Assembly (NCBI RefSeq): GCF_014199265.1 | Contig: NZ_JACIJG010000011.1 | Coordinates: 1 to 64,000, forward strand | From: Brucella daejeonensis | Lineage (GTDB): Bacteria > Pseudomonadota > Alphaproteobacteria > Rhizobiales > Rhizobiaceae | Reading direction: 5' to 3' | Length of the DNA stretch: 64,000 bases | Part shown: piece by piece, positions 44,146-54,728 of the stretch | Layout of the letters: every line of letters begins with the position of its first letter | Position numbering within the stretch: the stretch's first letter is position 1 | The notes under the pieces: generated by a model | Told to the model about the DNA's origin: nothing | The model's input: only the letters and a program-made list of their open reading frames with translations | Database searches by the model: none | Made by a program: the position numbers and the translations under genes

Positions 44146-44979
44146 TCAAGCATCCAGCCCGAGCACGTCGAGCATGGAATAGAGGCCCGGCTTCTTGCCA
44201 TGGGCCCACAGCGCGGCCTTGATCGCGCCGCGCGCGAAGATCGAGCGGTCTTCGGCATGGTGCGAGAGCACGACGCGTTCGCCCGGTCCGGCCAGGATGA
44301 CCGAATGGTCGCCGATGACCGAGCCGCCGCGCAATGTGGCGAAGCCGATCGTTCCGGTTTCACGCGGACCGGTATAGCCATCGCGCACGCGCACGCTGTT
44401 GTCCGTCAGAGCGACGTCGCGGCCGTGAGCCGCCGATTCTCCCAGAAGCAGCGCCGTGCCGGACGGCGCATCGACCTTGTGCCTGTGATGCATTTCCAGG
44501 ATTTCGATATCGAAATCCTGCGGATCGAGCGCCTGCGCCGCTTTCTGCACGAGAACCGACAGAAGATTGACGCCAAGGCTCATATTGCCAGACTTGACGA
44601 TGGTGGCATGGCGTGCCGCGGCGCGGATTTTCTCGTCGTCTTCTACAGAGCAGCCCGTCGTTCCGATCACATGGACGATGCGCGCCTGTGCGGCGAGGCC
44701 CGCAAATTCCACGCTCGCGGCGGGGCTGGTGAAGTCGAGAACGCCTTGAGCCTTGGCAAATACCGGCAGCGGATCATCGGTGAAACTGACGCCGAGCGGC
44801 CCGATGCCGGACACTTCGCCCGCATCCTTTCCAAGAAGCGGAGAACCGGGACGCTCCACCGCGCCGACCAGTTTCGCGCCATCGATGGACTGGACGGTGC
44901 GGATCAGGGTCTGGCCCATGCGGCCACCCGCGCCGACGACGACAAGACCCATTTCGCTGTTCTGCGTTTCTGCGCTCAT
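44146..44979 (-). CDS. dapB: 4-hydroxy-tetrahydrodipicolinate reductase
   Basis: 277 residues. The ATG at 44979 has GGAGAA seven bases upstream; annotations of relatives that start at MGLVVVGAG (nine codons later) are possible. NAD(P) motif [32 protein letters not shown], and the catalytic [20 protein letters not shown]. Second committed step to lysine and diaminopimelate. Its start overlaps the stop of the ABC exporter gene by four bases. Confidence 0.96.
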   Translation of the reverse strand: MSAETQNSEMGLVVVGAGGRMGQTLIRTVQSIDGAKLVGAVERPGSPLLGKDAGEVSGIGPLGVSFTDDPLPVFAKAQGVLDFTSPAASVEFAGLAAQARIVHVIGTTGCSVEDDEKIRAAARHATIVKSGNMSLGVNLLSVLVQKAAQALDPQDFDIEILEMHHRHKVDAPSGTALLLGESAAHGRDVALTDNSVRVRDGYTGPRETGTIGFATLRGGSVIGDHSVILAGPGERVVLSHHAEDRSIFARGAIKAALWAHGKKPGLYSMLDVLGLDA

Positions 44980-46805
44980 CGGGTTTCTCCTGTCCGCAAT
45001 TCTTCCGTGGTCTGTTCGGTGATGAATTCGTCATTGCCGCTCTGCAACTGGTAGAAGCGGGCATAGACGCCGTTCTGGATGCCTATCAGCTCTTCATGAC
45101 GGCCTTCCTCGACCACGCGGCCTGCTTCCATCACCACGATGCGGTCGGCATTGACCACGGTCGAAAGGCGATGGGCTATGACGATGGTGGTGCGGCCCTG
45201 CATGATGCCTTCGAGCGCCTGCTGGACGCGCTTTTCCGATTCGTTGTCGAGCGCGGAGGTAGCCTCGTCGAGCAGGAGGACGGGGGCGTTGCGCACGATG
45301 GCGCGGGCGATGGAAACGCGCTGGCGCTGCCCGCCGGAAAGCGTGACGCCGTTTTCGCCCACCGGCGTGTCATAGCCCTGCGGCTGCTGTTCGATGAAAT
45401 CATGCGCATGGGCGAGCTTCGCCGCCTCGACGATCTGCTCGTCGGTGGCGTCCGGGCGGCCGTAGCGGATATTGTCCGCGATGGTACCCTCGAAAAGGTA
45501 GGGCTGCTGCGAGACATAGGCGATGGCGTGGCGCAGCGACTGCTTGCTGACCTTCTCGATGTCTTGCCCGTCGAAGAGGATGTGGCCCTTGTCGAGATCG
45601 TAGAAACGCTGCACGAGATTGATGAGCGTGGACTTGCCCGCTCCCGACGCGCCGACGACGGCGGTGGTTTCGCCCGCCTTGGCGACGAAGCTCACACCAT
45701 GCAGCACCGGTGCAATCTCGCTATAGGAGAAATAGAGGTTATCGAAGCGGATTTCGCCGGGGCCGGGCTTCAGTTCGACCGCATCGGGCAGGTCGCGCTG
45801 CTGCGGTTCGATATCCAGCACTTCATAGATCATGCGCGCATTGACCAGCGCCTTTTCCAGCCCGACCTGAAGGCGGGCGAGGCGGCGCGCCGGATCATAG
45901 GCGAGGAGAAGCGCCGTGATGAAGGCGAACATGGCGCCGGGCGGCTGCTGTTCCAGGATGGCGCGATAGCCGCCATAGGCGAGAACTCCGGCCACGGCAA
46001 AACCCGCCAGCACTTCGGAAATGGGCGTCGTGCGCTCCGAAACCCTGGCGATCTTGTTGCTGCGGCCTTCGGCCTGATCGATCAGCTTGCCGATCTTGTC
46101 GCGGAGCTGGTCTTCCATGGTGAAGGCTTTCACGATGGCGATGCCCTGGATCGATTCCTGCATCGCGCCCAGAAGATGCGAGTTGAGATGGACGAGGTCG
46201 CGCGTGACGGAGCGGATGCGCCGCGAAATATAGGCGACGGCCAGGATGAGCGGCGGGCCGATGACGAAGACGGCGGCGGACAGCACCGGATCCATGTAGA
46301 ACATCATGCCGACGAGGCCGACGAGCGAGATGAGGTCGCGCGCGATAGACGAGACCGTCATGTTGAGGAGGTCGCGGATGCCGGAGACATTCTGGTTGAT
46401 CTGCGCCGCCAGATGGCCGGAGCGGGTGTCGTTGTAGAAATCGAGCCCGAGCTTCATCAGATGGTCGAAGACCCGCTTCTGGTAGCGGGCGACCAGATTG
46501 TTGCCGATCTTGGCCAGCTCTACAGCCTGTATGTAGCCGGACAGGCCGCGCAGGATGAAGATCGCAAGCAGGGTGCTACAGATGACCCAGATCAGGCCGA
46601 CCTTCTGCTCGTAGAAGATCTTGTTGATCATCGGCTCCATCATGTAGGCGAGCGCCCCGTTGGAGCCGCCGACGATCAGCGATGCGACGATGGCGATGAA
46701 GTAATTCTTTTTATATTCGCGGATATTTTCCGACATCATGCGCCGGATCACGCGGGTGGCTTCGCCCGTATCGATTTTCTTTTTTTTCTTCTTGAATAGA
46801 TTCAC
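44976..46805 (-). CDS. MsbA-like ABC exporter (fused membrane and ATPase domains)
   Basis: 609 residues from a GTG start at 46805. A type I exporter membrane domain with six helices (about residues 25-310) precedes a nucleotide-binding domain: Walker [17 protein letters not shown], signature [14 protein letters not shown], Walker [22 protein letters not shown]. Resembles MsbA, the lipid A flippase, but other lipid or drug substrates are possible. The N-terminus contains six lysines encoded in a stretch including eight consecutive A bases. First gene of a likely exporter-dapB-gpmA operon. Confidence 0.9.
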   Translation of the reverse strand: MNLFKKKKKKIDTGEATRVIRRMMSENIREYKKNYFIAIVASLIVGGSNGALAYMMEPMINKIFYEQKVGLIWVICSTLLAIFILRGLSGYIQAVELAKIGNNLVARYQKRVFDHLMKLGLDFYNDTRSGHLAAQINQNVSGIRDLLNMTVSSIARDLISLVGLVGMMFYMDPVLSAAVFVIGPPLILAVAYISRRIRSVTRDLVHLNSHLLGAMQESIQGIAIVKAFTMEDQLRDKIGKLIDQAEGRSNKIARVSERTTPISEVLAGFAVAGVLAYGGYRAILEQQPPGAMFAFITALLLAYDPARRLARLQVGLEKALVNARMIYEVLDIEPQQRDLPDAVELKPGPGEIRFDNLYFSYSEIAPVLHGVSFVAKAGETTAVVGASGAGKSTLINLVQRFYDLDKGHILFDGQDIEKVSKQSLRHAIAYVSQQPYLFEGTIADNIRYGRPDATDEQIVEAAKLAHAHDFIEQQPQGYDTPVGENGVTLSGGQRQRVSIARAIVRNAPVLLLDEATSALDNESEKRVQQALEGIMQGRTTIVIAHRLSTVVNADRIVVMEAGRVVEEGRHEELIGIQNGVYARFYQLQSGNDEFITEQTTEELRTGETR

Positions 46806-46988
46806 GTGCAAAAGCGCTTTGTCTCTGAGACCGGCGGCGTCCCGCCGGCTATCGTTGAAAACACGGTTTCCATACGGCGCTCGAGCGAGAACGCCGCCAT
46901 GGCGCAATTTCATTGCAGCGTTTCTATAACGTCATCCGTGCGTCATGACCATCCCATGATGCACTTCAAGGCTCTCATCGCGTTCCGG

Positions 46989-48017
46989 TCAGTCGATGCG
47001 CCAGCGACGCCCCTCGGTGGACACTTCGAAGCGCGAGGGAGCCTGCGCGAACGCCGAGAGTCCGGCAAGGGCGGCAAGTCCGTGCGTGATGACGCGGACC
47101 GGTATGTCGCGCATGATGGCCTTGTGCGGCGCCTTGTCCTCGAAAGCCTCGCGGAAAGAACCGGCCTTGAGCGCGGAAAGGATGCGTTGCGGAATGCCGC
47201 CCGAAAGATAGACGCCGCCATGGGCCATGAAGATCAGCGCGAGGTCGCCCGCCACACGCCCGAGATAGGTCACGAAGAGATGCAGCGTTTCTTCCGCCTG
47301 CGCATTGCTGCCGTCGAGGCCGGCTGCGGTGATGTCGGCGGGCGTCTCGAGCGTCGGGGCGATGTTGTCGGCAGCGCAGATGGCGAGATAGAGATTGCGC
47401 AGGCCGCGACCGCACAGGATCTGTTCGCCCGCGACGCGACCGTCGATGCGCTCGATATGCGGGAAGACCTGATAATCGCGCTCCGTGCGCGGCCCGATGT
47501 CGATATGGCCGCCTTCACCCGGCACCGGCACCCAGGCGTGGCGGGTGCGCACCAGACCGGCAACGCCGAGCCCGGTTCCGGGGCCGAGCACGACGCGGGT
47601 GGCGACCAATTCGTCCGGCTTGCCGCCGATCTGCTCCAGATGATTGCCTTCGAGCGACACGACGGCGAGAGCCTGCGCCTCGAAATCGTTGAGGACGGTT
47701 ACGTCCTCGAAGCCCAGTTCCGATATCATCTGCTTCGGGCGGACGACCCAGTCGCAATTGGTCAGGTCGATCTCGTCACCGTCCACGGGACCGGCCACCG
47801 CCAGAATGGCTGAACGCGGGCGGATGGCGGTATGGTCGAGAATGCCGTTCTGGATCGCCTCGTCGATGGTGGCGTAATCCGCCGTCTGGAGAACGGGGAA
47901 ATGCTTCGGTTCCGCATTCGAATCCACAAGGATGGCAAAGCGGGCATTCGTGCCGCCGATATCGCCGACGAGTACCGGAAACTTGAAACTCTGTTCGGTA
48001 TCGATAGTCGCTTGCAT
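46989..48017 (-). CDS. glk: Glucokinase
   Basis: 342 residues of the bacterial glucokinase (Glk/ROK-unrelated) family. [16 protein letters not shown] (phosphate site), [66 protein letters not shown]. Phosphorylates glucose with ATP in the cytosol. Downstream of mgsA in the same orientation with 68 bases between, which hold half of a RIME-like repeat. Confidence 0.96.
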   Translation of the reverse strand: MQATIDTEQSFKFPVLVGDIGGTNARFAILVDSNAEPKHFPVLQTADYATIDEAIQNGILDHTAIRPRSAILAVAGPVDGDEIDLTNCDWVVRPKQMISELGFEDVTVLNDFEAQALAVVSLEGNHLEQIGGKPDELVATRVVLGPGTGLGVAGLVRTRHAWVPVPGEGGHIDIGPRTERDYQVFPHIERIDGRVAGEQILCGRGLRNLYLAICAADNIAPTLETPADITAAGLDGSNAQAEETLHLFVTYLGRVAGDLALIFMAHGGVYLSGGIPQRILSALKAGSFREAFEDKAPHKAIMRDIPVRVITHGLAALAGLSAFAQAPSRFEVSTEGRRWRID

Positions 48018-48029
48018 GTCCTCTCCCCG

Positions 48030-48066
48030 GAGCGGTTGGGTTCAAAACGGAATGGCCGAAACCGCT
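48030..48066. repeat. Partial RIME-like element (left half)
   Basis: AGCGGTT and AACCGCT form a hairpin around GGGTTCAAAACGGAATGG, like the left half of the copy at 30526. It lies between mgsA and glk. Confidence 0.5.
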
Positions 48067-48085
48067 TTGTCTTGTCTTTCGGTGT

Positions 48086-48463
48086 TCAGTCTAGCGCCTT
48101 GATCAGCTTTTCCGCCGTCGCGCGGTTGAGCGCCATCGGAATGTCGTACACGCTGCCGAGGCGCGTCAGGGCTTTCACGTCGACATCGTGCGGGAGCGGC
48201 GACAGCGGGTCGATGAAGAAGATGAGCACCTTCACCGTGCCTTCCGCGATCATTGCGCCGATCTGCTGGTCCCCGCCGAGCGGGCCGCTCTTCACCCGCT
48301 CTATGCGCAGCGAGGAGCAGGCGTCGAGAATGAGACCGCCCGTCGTGCCCGTTGCCACGATATCGTAGCGGGACAGCGCCTGCTCATGCGCCTTTGCGAA
48401 GGCGACCATGTCGTCCTTCTTCTGGTCATGGGCAATCAATGCAATGCGCAGGCGCTCGGTCAT
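48086..48463 (-). CDS. mgsA: Methylglyoxal synthase
   Basis: 125 residues, typical for Brucellaceae. [45 protein letters not shown] and [14 protein letters not shown] contain the conserved phosphate-binding and catalytic Asp residues. Converts dihydroxyacetone phosphate to methylglyoxal, a glycolytic bypass under phosphate shortage. Upstream neighbour of glk. Confidence 0.96.
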   Translation of the reverse strand: MTERLRIALIAHDQKKDDMVAFAKAHEQALSRYDIVATGTTGGLILDACSSLRIERVKSGPLGGDQQIGAMIAEGTVKVLIFFIDPLSPLPHDVDVKALTRLGSVYDIPMALNRATAEKLIKALD

Positions 48464-48555
48464 GGGGCGGAAATCTCCAGAATTGATAACCTTGTCATTT
48501 TCACTCTAAATCGTTTTAAATCTATAGTGAAGCCATGAAGCGCTGAAAAGGGGCT

Positions 48556-48662
48556 TTAAAGCGTGTCGCGTTCAATCATACTCAGGCGGCACACTTTAAG
48601 TTTTTGTTTTGACGCATGTCTTTATCCCGAAACCGGTTCCCACTTTCGGGAGACATGCTCTA
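48556..48662. repeat. RIME-like intergenic element, copy 3
   Basis: About 107 bases beginning TTTAAAGCGTGTC and ending GACATGCTCTA, with the right-half core CCCGAAACCGGTTCCCAC. It fills the gap between mgsA (promoter side) and the 3' end of mepA. Confidence 0.65.
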
Positions 48663-48675
48663 GGGGCAGTTCCCG

Positions 48676-49608
48676 CTATTGGCTGCTGAAGGTCACGTCG
48701 GCGACCGAATTGGGCGCGGGACCGTCGAGGACGGCGGCGCAGGCTCTCGGCAGGTCGGAGACCATGACTGGGCGCGGCTTCTTCGTCGGTTTCTTCGATG
48801 GTTTTGCCGGTTTCCACGGTTCGTCGGTGAACCACCAGGCAAGCGACTTGTCGCAGCCGTCGCCGGGCGCGACTTTCGCCTGCGATTTGCACTGGGTAGA
48901 GCCGGGCTGGCAGGTCAGGCGCACATGGAAATGATAGAAATGGCCCCAATAGGGGCGAACCTTGCCGAGCCAGCTTCTGTCGCCGGTAACGGTGTCGCAA
49001 AGCTCTTTCTTGATGCCCGGATGCACGAAGATACGCTCCACTTCCGGGTAGCTCGCAGCGTGTTTGAGAAGGGCGGTGCGGGCAGGCGTCCATTTCTTCG
49101 GATCGACATAGAGCGAATCCGGCTTCAGCATGGAGACGGCGGAGACATTTTCGCGCTCGGCGTCGGTGAAGCGCTTTTTCGGCATCGGCGTCAGCCAGAT
49201 ATCGGCATCGAGGCCGACCTGATGCGAGGCGTGGCCGGTCAGCATCGGGCCGCCGCGCGGCTGTGAGATGTCTCCGACGAGAAGGCCGGGCCAGCCGTCC
49301 CTCGACGCATCGCGGGACAGTTTTTCCAGAAGGCCGATCATGCGCGGGTGCCCCCAGCGGCGATTGCGCGAAAGGCGCATTACCTGCCAGTTCGGGCCAT
49401 CTGTCGGCAGGGCCACAGCGCCCGCCAGGCAGCCCTTGGCATAAAAGCCGATGGATTGCGGTTTCTGCGTCAGGACCGGCAGGGCCTGCGTGCCGAAGGC
49501 CTGCTTGGCAGGCATGTTTTCGGCACTCGCCAGTGAAGGCGCTATTGCGATTAGCAAAGCGGTGAGAGCGAGACGCGACCGGAATTTGGAACTGCATTTC
49601 TGGGTCAT
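48676..49608 (-). CDS. mepA: Penicillin-insensitive murein endopeptidase
   Basis: 310 residues from ATG 49608 with a signal peptide (about 1-30, ending SLASA). MepA/LAS metallopeptidase motifs: SRNRRWGHPRMIGLLEKL, GHASHQVGLDADIWLTP (zinc His and Asp), HPGIKKELC and WGHFYHFHVRLTC (zinc His). A Pro/Lys-rich linker lies near the C-terminus. Cleaves D-Ala-meso-DAP cross-links in periplasmic peptidoglycan. Monocistronic. Confidence 0.95.
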   Translation of the reverse strand: MTQKCSSKFRSRLALTALLIAIAPSLASAENMPAKQAFGTQALPVLTQKPQSIGFYAKGCLAGAVALPTDGPNWQVMRLSRNRRWGHPRMIGLLEKLSRDASRDGWPGLLVGDISQPRGGPMLTGHASHQVGLDADIWLTPMPKKRFTDAERENVSAVSMLKPDSLYVDPKKWTPARTALLKHAASYPEVERIFVHPGIKKELCDTVTGDRSWLGKVRPYWGHFYHFHVRLTCQPGSTQCKSQAKVAPGDGCDKSLAWWFTDEPWKPAKPSKKPTKKPRPVMVSDLPRACAAVLDGPAPNSVADVTFSSQ

Positions 49609-49687
49609 GGGCCGATTTCCCGAAATTTGGACACGAATCATTCGCGCATGATGCGGGGATTATGCGGTGCGTCGTTACAAACGGCAA

Positions 49688-50557
49688 TCAGCGCCAGTTG
49701 TTCCTGCTCCACATTTCGGAGAAGGCCGAGCGGTAGTCGGGATAGGCGAACTCATAGCCGAGCGCGCGGATACGCTGGTTGGAAACGCGCTTGTTCTCGC
49801 CGTAGAAAGAGCGCGCCATGGGCGTCAGGTCGGCTTCCTCGAAGGGCACTTCCGGCGGAGGTGTCGCGCCCATCAGTTCCGCCGCGTAAGTGACGACATC
49901 CTGCGGCGGCGAAGGCTCGTTGTCGGTGATGTTGAAGATGCCGCTGCTATCGGTGCCCGAAAGAAAGCGCAGGGAGCCCGCAATGTCATCGACATGGATG
50001 CGGTTGAAAACCTGGCCCTTCTTGACGATGCGCCGCGCCGTGCCGCGTTCCAGATTGACGAAAGCATTGCGGCCCGGACCGTAAATGCCGGACAGGCGCA
50101 GGATCGCCAGCGGCGTCGCGTGTTTTTCGGTTAAATGCCGCCAGGCCTCTTCCGCCTCGAGCCGTTCGCGGCTGCGGCGGGAAACCGGTTTGCAGGACGC
50201 GGTTTCATCGACCCATTCGCCCTGATGGTCGCCGTAGACGCCGACCGTGGAGAGATAGCCGATCCAGCGGATCGTGTTGTCGGGGTGACCGAGCGCCTCT
50301 TCCACCAGCGCAAGGGCCGGGTCGCCGTTTTCGCCGGGAGAGATCGAAACCACCACATGGGTCGATCTGGCGAGCTGGTCGGGAAGGTCCGGCGACGTGC
50401 CCTCGTCGCCGAAGAGCAGCGGTGCGATGCCGGACTGCTCCAGCTTTGGAAAATTGCGCTCGTCCCGCGTGGTGCCGGCAATGCGTTCGACTTCGCCGGT
50501 CATGCGGCGTGCGAAGGTTTGCGCGGAATAGCCGGCTCCGAACAGAAAAATACGCAT
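49688..50557 (-). CDS. NAD-dependent epimerase/dehydratase family (YeeZ-like) protein
   Basis: 289 residues from ATG 50557. A Rossmann fold beginning RIFLFGAGYSAQTFARRM, with IGYLSTVGVYGDHQGEWVDE (atypical SDR active site), LRLSGIYGPGRNAFVNL and FNRIHVDDIAGSL. Atypical SDR of unknown substrate. One base separates its start from the stop of queG, so it is third in the GST-queG-SDR operon. Confidence 0.87.
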   Translation of the reverse strand: MRIFLFGAGYSAQTFARRMTGEVERIAGTTRDERNFPKLEQSGIAPLLFGDEGTSPDLPDQLARSTHVVVSISPGENGDPALALVEEALGHPDNTIRWIGYLSTVGVYGDHQGEWVDETASCKPVSRRSRERLEAEEAWRHLTEKHATPLAILRLSGIYGPGRNAFVNLERGTARRIVKKGQVFNRIHVDDIAGSLRFLSGTDSSGIFNITDNEPSPPQDVVTYAAELMGATPPPEVPFEEADLTPMARSFYGENKRVSNQRIRALGYEFAYPDYRSAFSEMWSRNNWR

Positions 50558-50558
50558 A

Positions 50559-51704
50559 TCAGATTGTCTCCAGATTCCATTCGGCCAGCACCGTAGCATC
50601 ATCTTCGTCGACAACCAGACGTTTTTGCCAAAGATCCGCGCGCCCTGGCTCAGCGAGCTGCCGCAGCGCCCAGATCGCCGCGCCGCGCACGACCGGCGCC
50701 GGGTCCTCAAGTAATGGCTCGATCTGCGGCAGAAGCGTCTCGTCGCCGGAATTGCCCGCCGCGATCAGCACATTGCGGATGAAGCGGTCGCGCCCGATGC
50801 GCTTGACCGGCGAGCCGGAGAAAAACGTGCGGAAAGCCGGGTCGTCCAGCGCCAGGAGATCGGCGAGGGGCGGGGCTTTCAGGTCGTCGCGGGCCTTCAG
50901 CTTCATCTCGCTTGCGGCTTGCGCGAACTTGTTCCAGGGGCAGGCGGCGAGGCAATCGTCGCAGCCATAGATGCGGTTGCCCATTGCCTTGCGGAATTCG
51001 ACCGGGATCGGCCCCTTGCTCTCGATGGTCAGATAGGAAATGCAGCGTCGCGCATCGATGCGGTAAGGCGCGGGGAAGGCGTGGGTCGGGCAGGCGTCGA
51101 GGCAGGCGCGGCAGGAACCGCAATGGTCGCGCTCAGCCTCGTCCGGTGGAATTTCCGCCGTGGTGAAAATCGAACCGAGGAAGACCCATGAGCCGAATTC
51201 GCGGCTGACAAGATTGGTATGCTTGCCCTGCCAGCCAAGCCCGGCTGCGGCGGCCAGCGGCTTTTCCATAACGGGCGCCGTATCGACGAACACTTTCACA
51301 TCCGCGCCCGCCCGCGCGGCGAAGCGGCTCGCAATATGCTTCAGCTTGCCCTTGACGATGTCGTGATAGTCGCGGTTCTGCGCATAGACCGATATGGCGG
51401 CGCGGTCCTTCCGGTCCAGTATTGCGCGCGGGTCTTCGTCCGGCCCGTAATTCATGGCCAGCATCATGATGGAGCGCACTTCCGGCCACAGCACCGCCGG
51501 ATTGGCCCGGCGTTCTTCCGTTTCCTCCATCCACAGCATGTCGCCATGATGGCCGTCGGCGATATATTGCCGCAGGCGTTCAGGTGCCTGCGCAATGGCG
51601 TCCGGCGTCGTGAAGGCGACCGCATCGAAGCCGACCGCCTTCGCCTCTTCGGTCAGGAAGCGTTTGAGTTTCCGCTCGCGGCTATCAGAAATCGAGGTCG
51701 CCAT
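50559..51704 (-). CDS. queG: Epoxyqueuosine reductase
   Basis: 381 residues. QueG signatures: the cobalamin-binding N-terminal domain ([38 protein letters not shown]) and two [4Fe-4S] motifs [17 protein letters not shown] and [15 protein letters not shown]. The C-terminal HEAT-like repeats include [13 protein letters not shown]. Reduces epoxyqueuosine to queuosine in tRNA and needs B12. Its ATG lies 20 bases inside the end of the GST gene. Confidence 0.96.
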   Translation of the reverse strand: MATSISDSRERKLKRFLTEEAKAVGFDAVAFTTPDAIAQAPERLRQYIADGHHGDMLWMEETEERRANPAVLWPEVRSIMMLAMNYGPDEDPRAILDRKDRAAISVYAQNRDYHDIVKGKLKHIASRFAARAGADVKVFVDTAPVMEKPLAAAAGLGWQGKHTNLVSREFGSWVFLGSIFTTAEIPPDEAERDHCGSCRACLDACPTHAFPAPYRIDARRCISYLTIESKGPIPVEFRKAMGNRIYGCDDCLAACPWNKFAQAASEMKLKARDDLKAPPLADLLALDDPAFRTFFSGSPVKRIGRDRFIRNVLIAAGNSGDETLLPQIEPLLEDPAPVVRGAAIWALRQLAEPGRADLWQKRLVVDEDDATVLAEWNLETI

Positions 51705-52377
51705 AATGAGCCACCGGGGCAAGTCCGCGCACGCGGTCGGAAAGCAGCGGACGGAAAGCGGGGCGCGATTTCATGCGTGCATACCAGTCGCGCGCCGCTC
51801 TGGTCTCGCCCCATTCGATTTCGCCCAGATAATCGAGCACGGAAATGCAAGCCGCCGCCGCAGTGTCGGCATAGCTTGGATGCGCGCCTGCCAGCCAGTC
51901 GCGGGTTGCCGCCAGCCAGTCGATATATTTCATGTGCTGGCGGATATTGGTGCGCGCGGCGCGGATCGCTGTCGAATCCGGCGCGCTGCCGCCCATTTCG
52001 GCTGCCATTTGCAGCTTGTAGACCCGCTCGCGGGTGATATGGCGCGTGACTTCGTTTTCAAATTTGAGCAGGAACCAGTCCACGAGGCGGCGCACTTCGG
52101 CGCGCTCCATCGGGCTTTCCGGCAGGAGGCGGCGGCTGCGCTTCAGCGCGCCGCGCGTCTCGTCGAGATATTCGGCAATGACGGTCGCGCCAACGACCGG
52201 CAGGTCGTTTTCGGCCAGAAGCACGGGCAGGGTGCCCGCCGGGTTCAACGCCAGAAATTCCTTGCGGCGCGACCAGGGTCGTTCCTCGATCAGCTCCGCT
52301 TCAACGTCATACTCGCCGAGGATGAGCCGCACATAGCGCGAACCCGAAGACATGGGATGGTGAAAAAGCGTAAGCAT
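51685..52377 (-). CDS. Glutathione S-transferase family protein
   Basis: 230 residues from ATG 52377 ([17 protein letters not shown]). A thioredoxin-like N-terminal domain with [11 protein letters not shown] (cis-Pro) and [10 protein letters not shown], then an all-helical domain with [20 protein letters not shown]. The catalytic Ser/Tyr may be Ser in PMSSGSR. Conjugates or reduces electrophiles in the cytosol; substrate unknown. First gene of the operon with queG. Confidence 0.9.
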   Translation of the reverse strand: MLTLFHHPMSSGSRYVRLILGEYDVEAELIEERPWSRRKEFLALNPAGTLPVLLAENDLPVVGATVIAEYLDETRGALKRSRRLLPESPMERAEVRRLVDWFLLKFENEVTRHITRERVYKLQMAAEMGGSAPDSTAIRAARTNIRQHMKYIDWLAATRDWLAGAHPSYADTAAAACISVLDYLGEIEWGETRAARDWYARMKSRPAFRPLLSDRVRGLAPVAHYGDLDF

Positions 52378-52545
52378 GATCGACGCGATACTCTCGATAA
52401 ACAGCTTGAACTGGTCGTCCGGAGATGGCTTGGCTGCTGGCGTTTGCTCATGCAGCAGGCTATTTCTGCTGCCGGGCGATTCGCGCCGCCTCAACGGAAT
52501 ATAAAGTCTATAAGGGCTATATTTGCGGGAGACAAGCAATCGCTG

Positions 52546-52614
52546 AAGCATTTCCAGCAAAAGTGCGTAGCGGTTTTGCGTCTGGAAATGCGTAAAAACA
52601 AATAGATAGCGCAT
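52546..52614. repeat. Partial RIME-like element (right half, inverted)
   Basis: AAGCATTTCCAGCAAAAGTG followed by the region CGGTTTTGCGTCTGGAAATG is the reverse complement of the right half of the copy at 30526. It sits upstream of uppP and the GST gene. Confidence 0.55.
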
Positions 52615-52691
52615 GTTTTCGACAGAGCGTCCGCCATTCCGGCCCGCTTTTTGCCCCGTCATTGTGCCCACCATCCTAAGGTACTGACTTC

Positions 52692-53498
52692 ATGGATATT
52701 TTCAATCTTCTGGAAGCTGCGGTTCTCGGCCTTGTCGAAGGTTTGACCGAGTTCATCCCGGTTTCCTCCACCGGGCATCTGCTTCTGATCGGACATTTTA
52801 TCGGCTTCGAATCGACCGGAAAGACCTTCGAGGTTCTCATCCAGCTTGGGGCCATTCTGGCCATCCTGACCGTTTATGCGGCAAAATTGCTGAAGATTCT
52901 CGCCGATTTCCCGCGTGATGCACGCACCCGCCGTTTCGTTCTCGGCATCCTGATCGCCTTCCTGCCTGCCGCCGTGATCGGCGCGCTGGGGCATAGCTTC
53001 ATCAAGAGCGTGCTTTTCGAAACGCCGATGCTCGTCTGCGTCATGCTCATCATCGGCGGCGTCATCCTGCTCTGGGTCGACCAGCTCGACCTCAGGCCAC
53101 GCTATCACGACGTGATGGATTATCCGCTGCCGATCTGCCTCGCCATCGGCTTTATCCAGTGCCTCGCCATGATTCCCGGCGTCTCGCGCTCCGGCTCCAC
53201 CATCGTCGGCTCGCTGCTGCTTGGCGCGGACAAGCGTTCGGCCGCGGAGTTCTCGTTCTTCCTCGCCATGCCCACCATGGCCGGCGCCTTCGCCTACGAT
53301 CTCTACAAAAGCCGCGACATGCTTTCGTTCAACGATGGCGCGCTGATCGCGGTCGGCTTCGTGATGGCTTTCATTTCGGGCGTTTTCGTCGTGCGCTATC
53401 TGCTCGACTATGTGTCGCGCCACGGTTTCAAGCTGTTCGGCTGGTGGCGTCTGATCGTCGGCTCGGCGGGGTTGGCGGCACTTCTGATCTGGCACTAA
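52692..53498 (+). CDS. uppP: Undecaprenyl-diphosphatase (BacA/UppP)
   Basis: 268 residues, eight membrane helices. The two family motifs [20 protein letters not shown] and [19 protein letters not shown] are complete. Removes a phosphate from undecaprenyl diphosphate, recycling the lipid carrier for peptidoglycan and glycans; confers bacitracin resistance. Ends at a strong terminator. Confidence 0.97.
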   Translation: MDIFNLLEAAVLGLVEGLTEFIPVSSTGHLLLIGHFIGFESTGKTFEVLIQLGAILAILTVYAAKLLKILADFPRDARTRRFVLGILIAFLPAAVIGALGHSFIKSVLFETPMLVCVMLIIGGVILLWVDQLDLRPRYHDVMDYPLPICLAIGFIQCLAMIPGVSRSGSTIVGSLLLGADKRSAAEFSFFLAMPTMAGAFAYDLYKSRDMLSFNDGALIAVGFVMAFISGVFVVRYLLDYVSRHGFKLFGWWRLIVGSAGLAALLIWH

Positions 53499-53500
53499 AC

Positions 53501-53527
53501 AAAAAAGGGGCCTTTCGGCCCCTTATT
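53501..53527 (+). terminator. Intrinsic terminator after uppP (bidirectional)
   Basis: The stem AAGGGGCC/GGCCCCTT with loop TTTC is preceded by six A bases and followed by ATTC. It serves uppP and probably the convergent NDUFA9-like gene. Confidence 0.8.
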
Positions 53528-53545
53528 CATTGCGGGTTGCTTGCT

Positions 53546-54532
53546 TCACGCAAAGCCGGTCTTGGTATACTGTCCGGCGACGCGGTAGCGCCACAGATAG
53601 GCGGGAAGGATGGCGTCCACGGCTTCCGGCTCGATGCCCATGCCCTGAAGCGTACGGCCTTCCTTGATGGCGGCTTCAGAAACCACATTGTCGGATTTCA
53701 GCAACGTCACCTGATCGTTGGTCAGCATGGGCTTGGGCAGAAGGCCCAGAACCGATGCCTGCACACGGGCAAGCCACCATGGCACGGAGACGATGGCGCG
53801 CTTGCGCCCGATGACGCCCAGCATGTCCTGCATCCAGCCCTTGAATGGCTGCACGTCCGGTCCGCCCAGTTCATAAGTGGTGCCCGGCATCAGCTTGCCG
53901 TCGACGGCGCGCGCGACGGCTTCCGCCACGTCGCCGACATAGACCGGCTGGAGTTTTGTTTCGCCGCCGCCGATCGCCGGCAGGAAGGGCGAGAAGCGCG
54001 CCATATTGGCGAAGCGATTGAAGAAGCTGTCGTCCTGGCCGAAAATGATCGACGGACGCAGGATGACCGTATCCGGCAGCACGGCGCGTACGGCGTTTTC
54101 ACCTTCGGCCTTGGTGCGGGCATAGGCCGATGCCGATTTGGCATTCGCGCCAAGCGCGGAAAGATGCGTCATCGGGATGCCTGCGGCCCTGGCGGCTTCG
54201 GCGATATTTTTTGCGCCCAGAACCTGTACCGTATTGAAGCGCTGGCGACCGCTTTCGGCGAGGATGCCGACGAGATTGACCACATGGTCGGAGCCCTTGA
54301 CCACGCGCTCGACCGAGTTGCGATGGCGGACATTGGCCTGCACCATCTGGATCTGGCCGACATTGCCGAGCGGCGCCATATAATAGGCGATTTCCGGCTT
54401 GCGCACGGCGACGCGCACGCGATAGCCGCGCTTGGTGAGGCTTGCCACGACCGCGCGCCCCACAAAGCCGGAGCCGCCGAAAACGGTGACCAGCTTCGGC
54501 CTGTTGTGGACTTCGTTCGGTTCGGTCTTCAT
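53546..54532 (-). CDS. NDUFA9-like atypical SDR (complex I assembly-associated family)
   Basis: 328 residues from ATG 54532. VTVFGGSGFVGRAVVASLTK binds NAD(P); MVQANVRHRNSVERVVKGSD, VVNLVGILAESGRQ, ILRPSIIFGQDDSFFNRFA and YELGGPDVQPFKGWMQDML follow. Lacks the classical YxxxK. Homologous to the mitochondrial NDUFA9/39-kDa subunit; in alphaproteobacteria usually a stand-alone gene of uncertain role in respiration or quinone metabolism. Confidence 0.9.
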   Translation of the reverse strand: MKTEPNEVHNRPKLVTVFGGSGFVGRAVVASLTKRGYRVRVAVRKPEIAYYMAPLGNVGQIQMVQANVRHRNSVERVVKGSDHVVNLVGILAESGRQRFNTVQVLGAKNIAEAARAAGIPMTHLSALGANAKSASAYARTKAEGENAVRAVLPDTVILRPSIIFGQDDSFFNRFANMARFSPFLPAIGGGETKLQPVYVGDVAEAVARAVDGKLMPGTTYELGGPDVQPFKGWMQDMLGVIGRKRAIVSVPWWLARVQASVLGLLPKPMLTNDQVTLLKSDNVVSEAAIKEGRTLQGMGIEPEAVDAILPAYLWRYRVAGQYTKTGFA

Positions 54533-54728
54533 CCTAAACTCCTGCATGAAAGCCAGTTGCGCCGCCTGCGATACGCCGCCGCGGTGCGTCTATATGGCCG
54601 GTGATTTATCGCCTTTTCGCCACGAGGCAAAGGGGACTTGTTGTCACGATCATGATAGCAGGGCTTTTTCCCATGTTTAACGCGCAATAGAGCTTTGAGA
54701 TTTCGCGTCTTGCTGTTAAATCGCGCGC

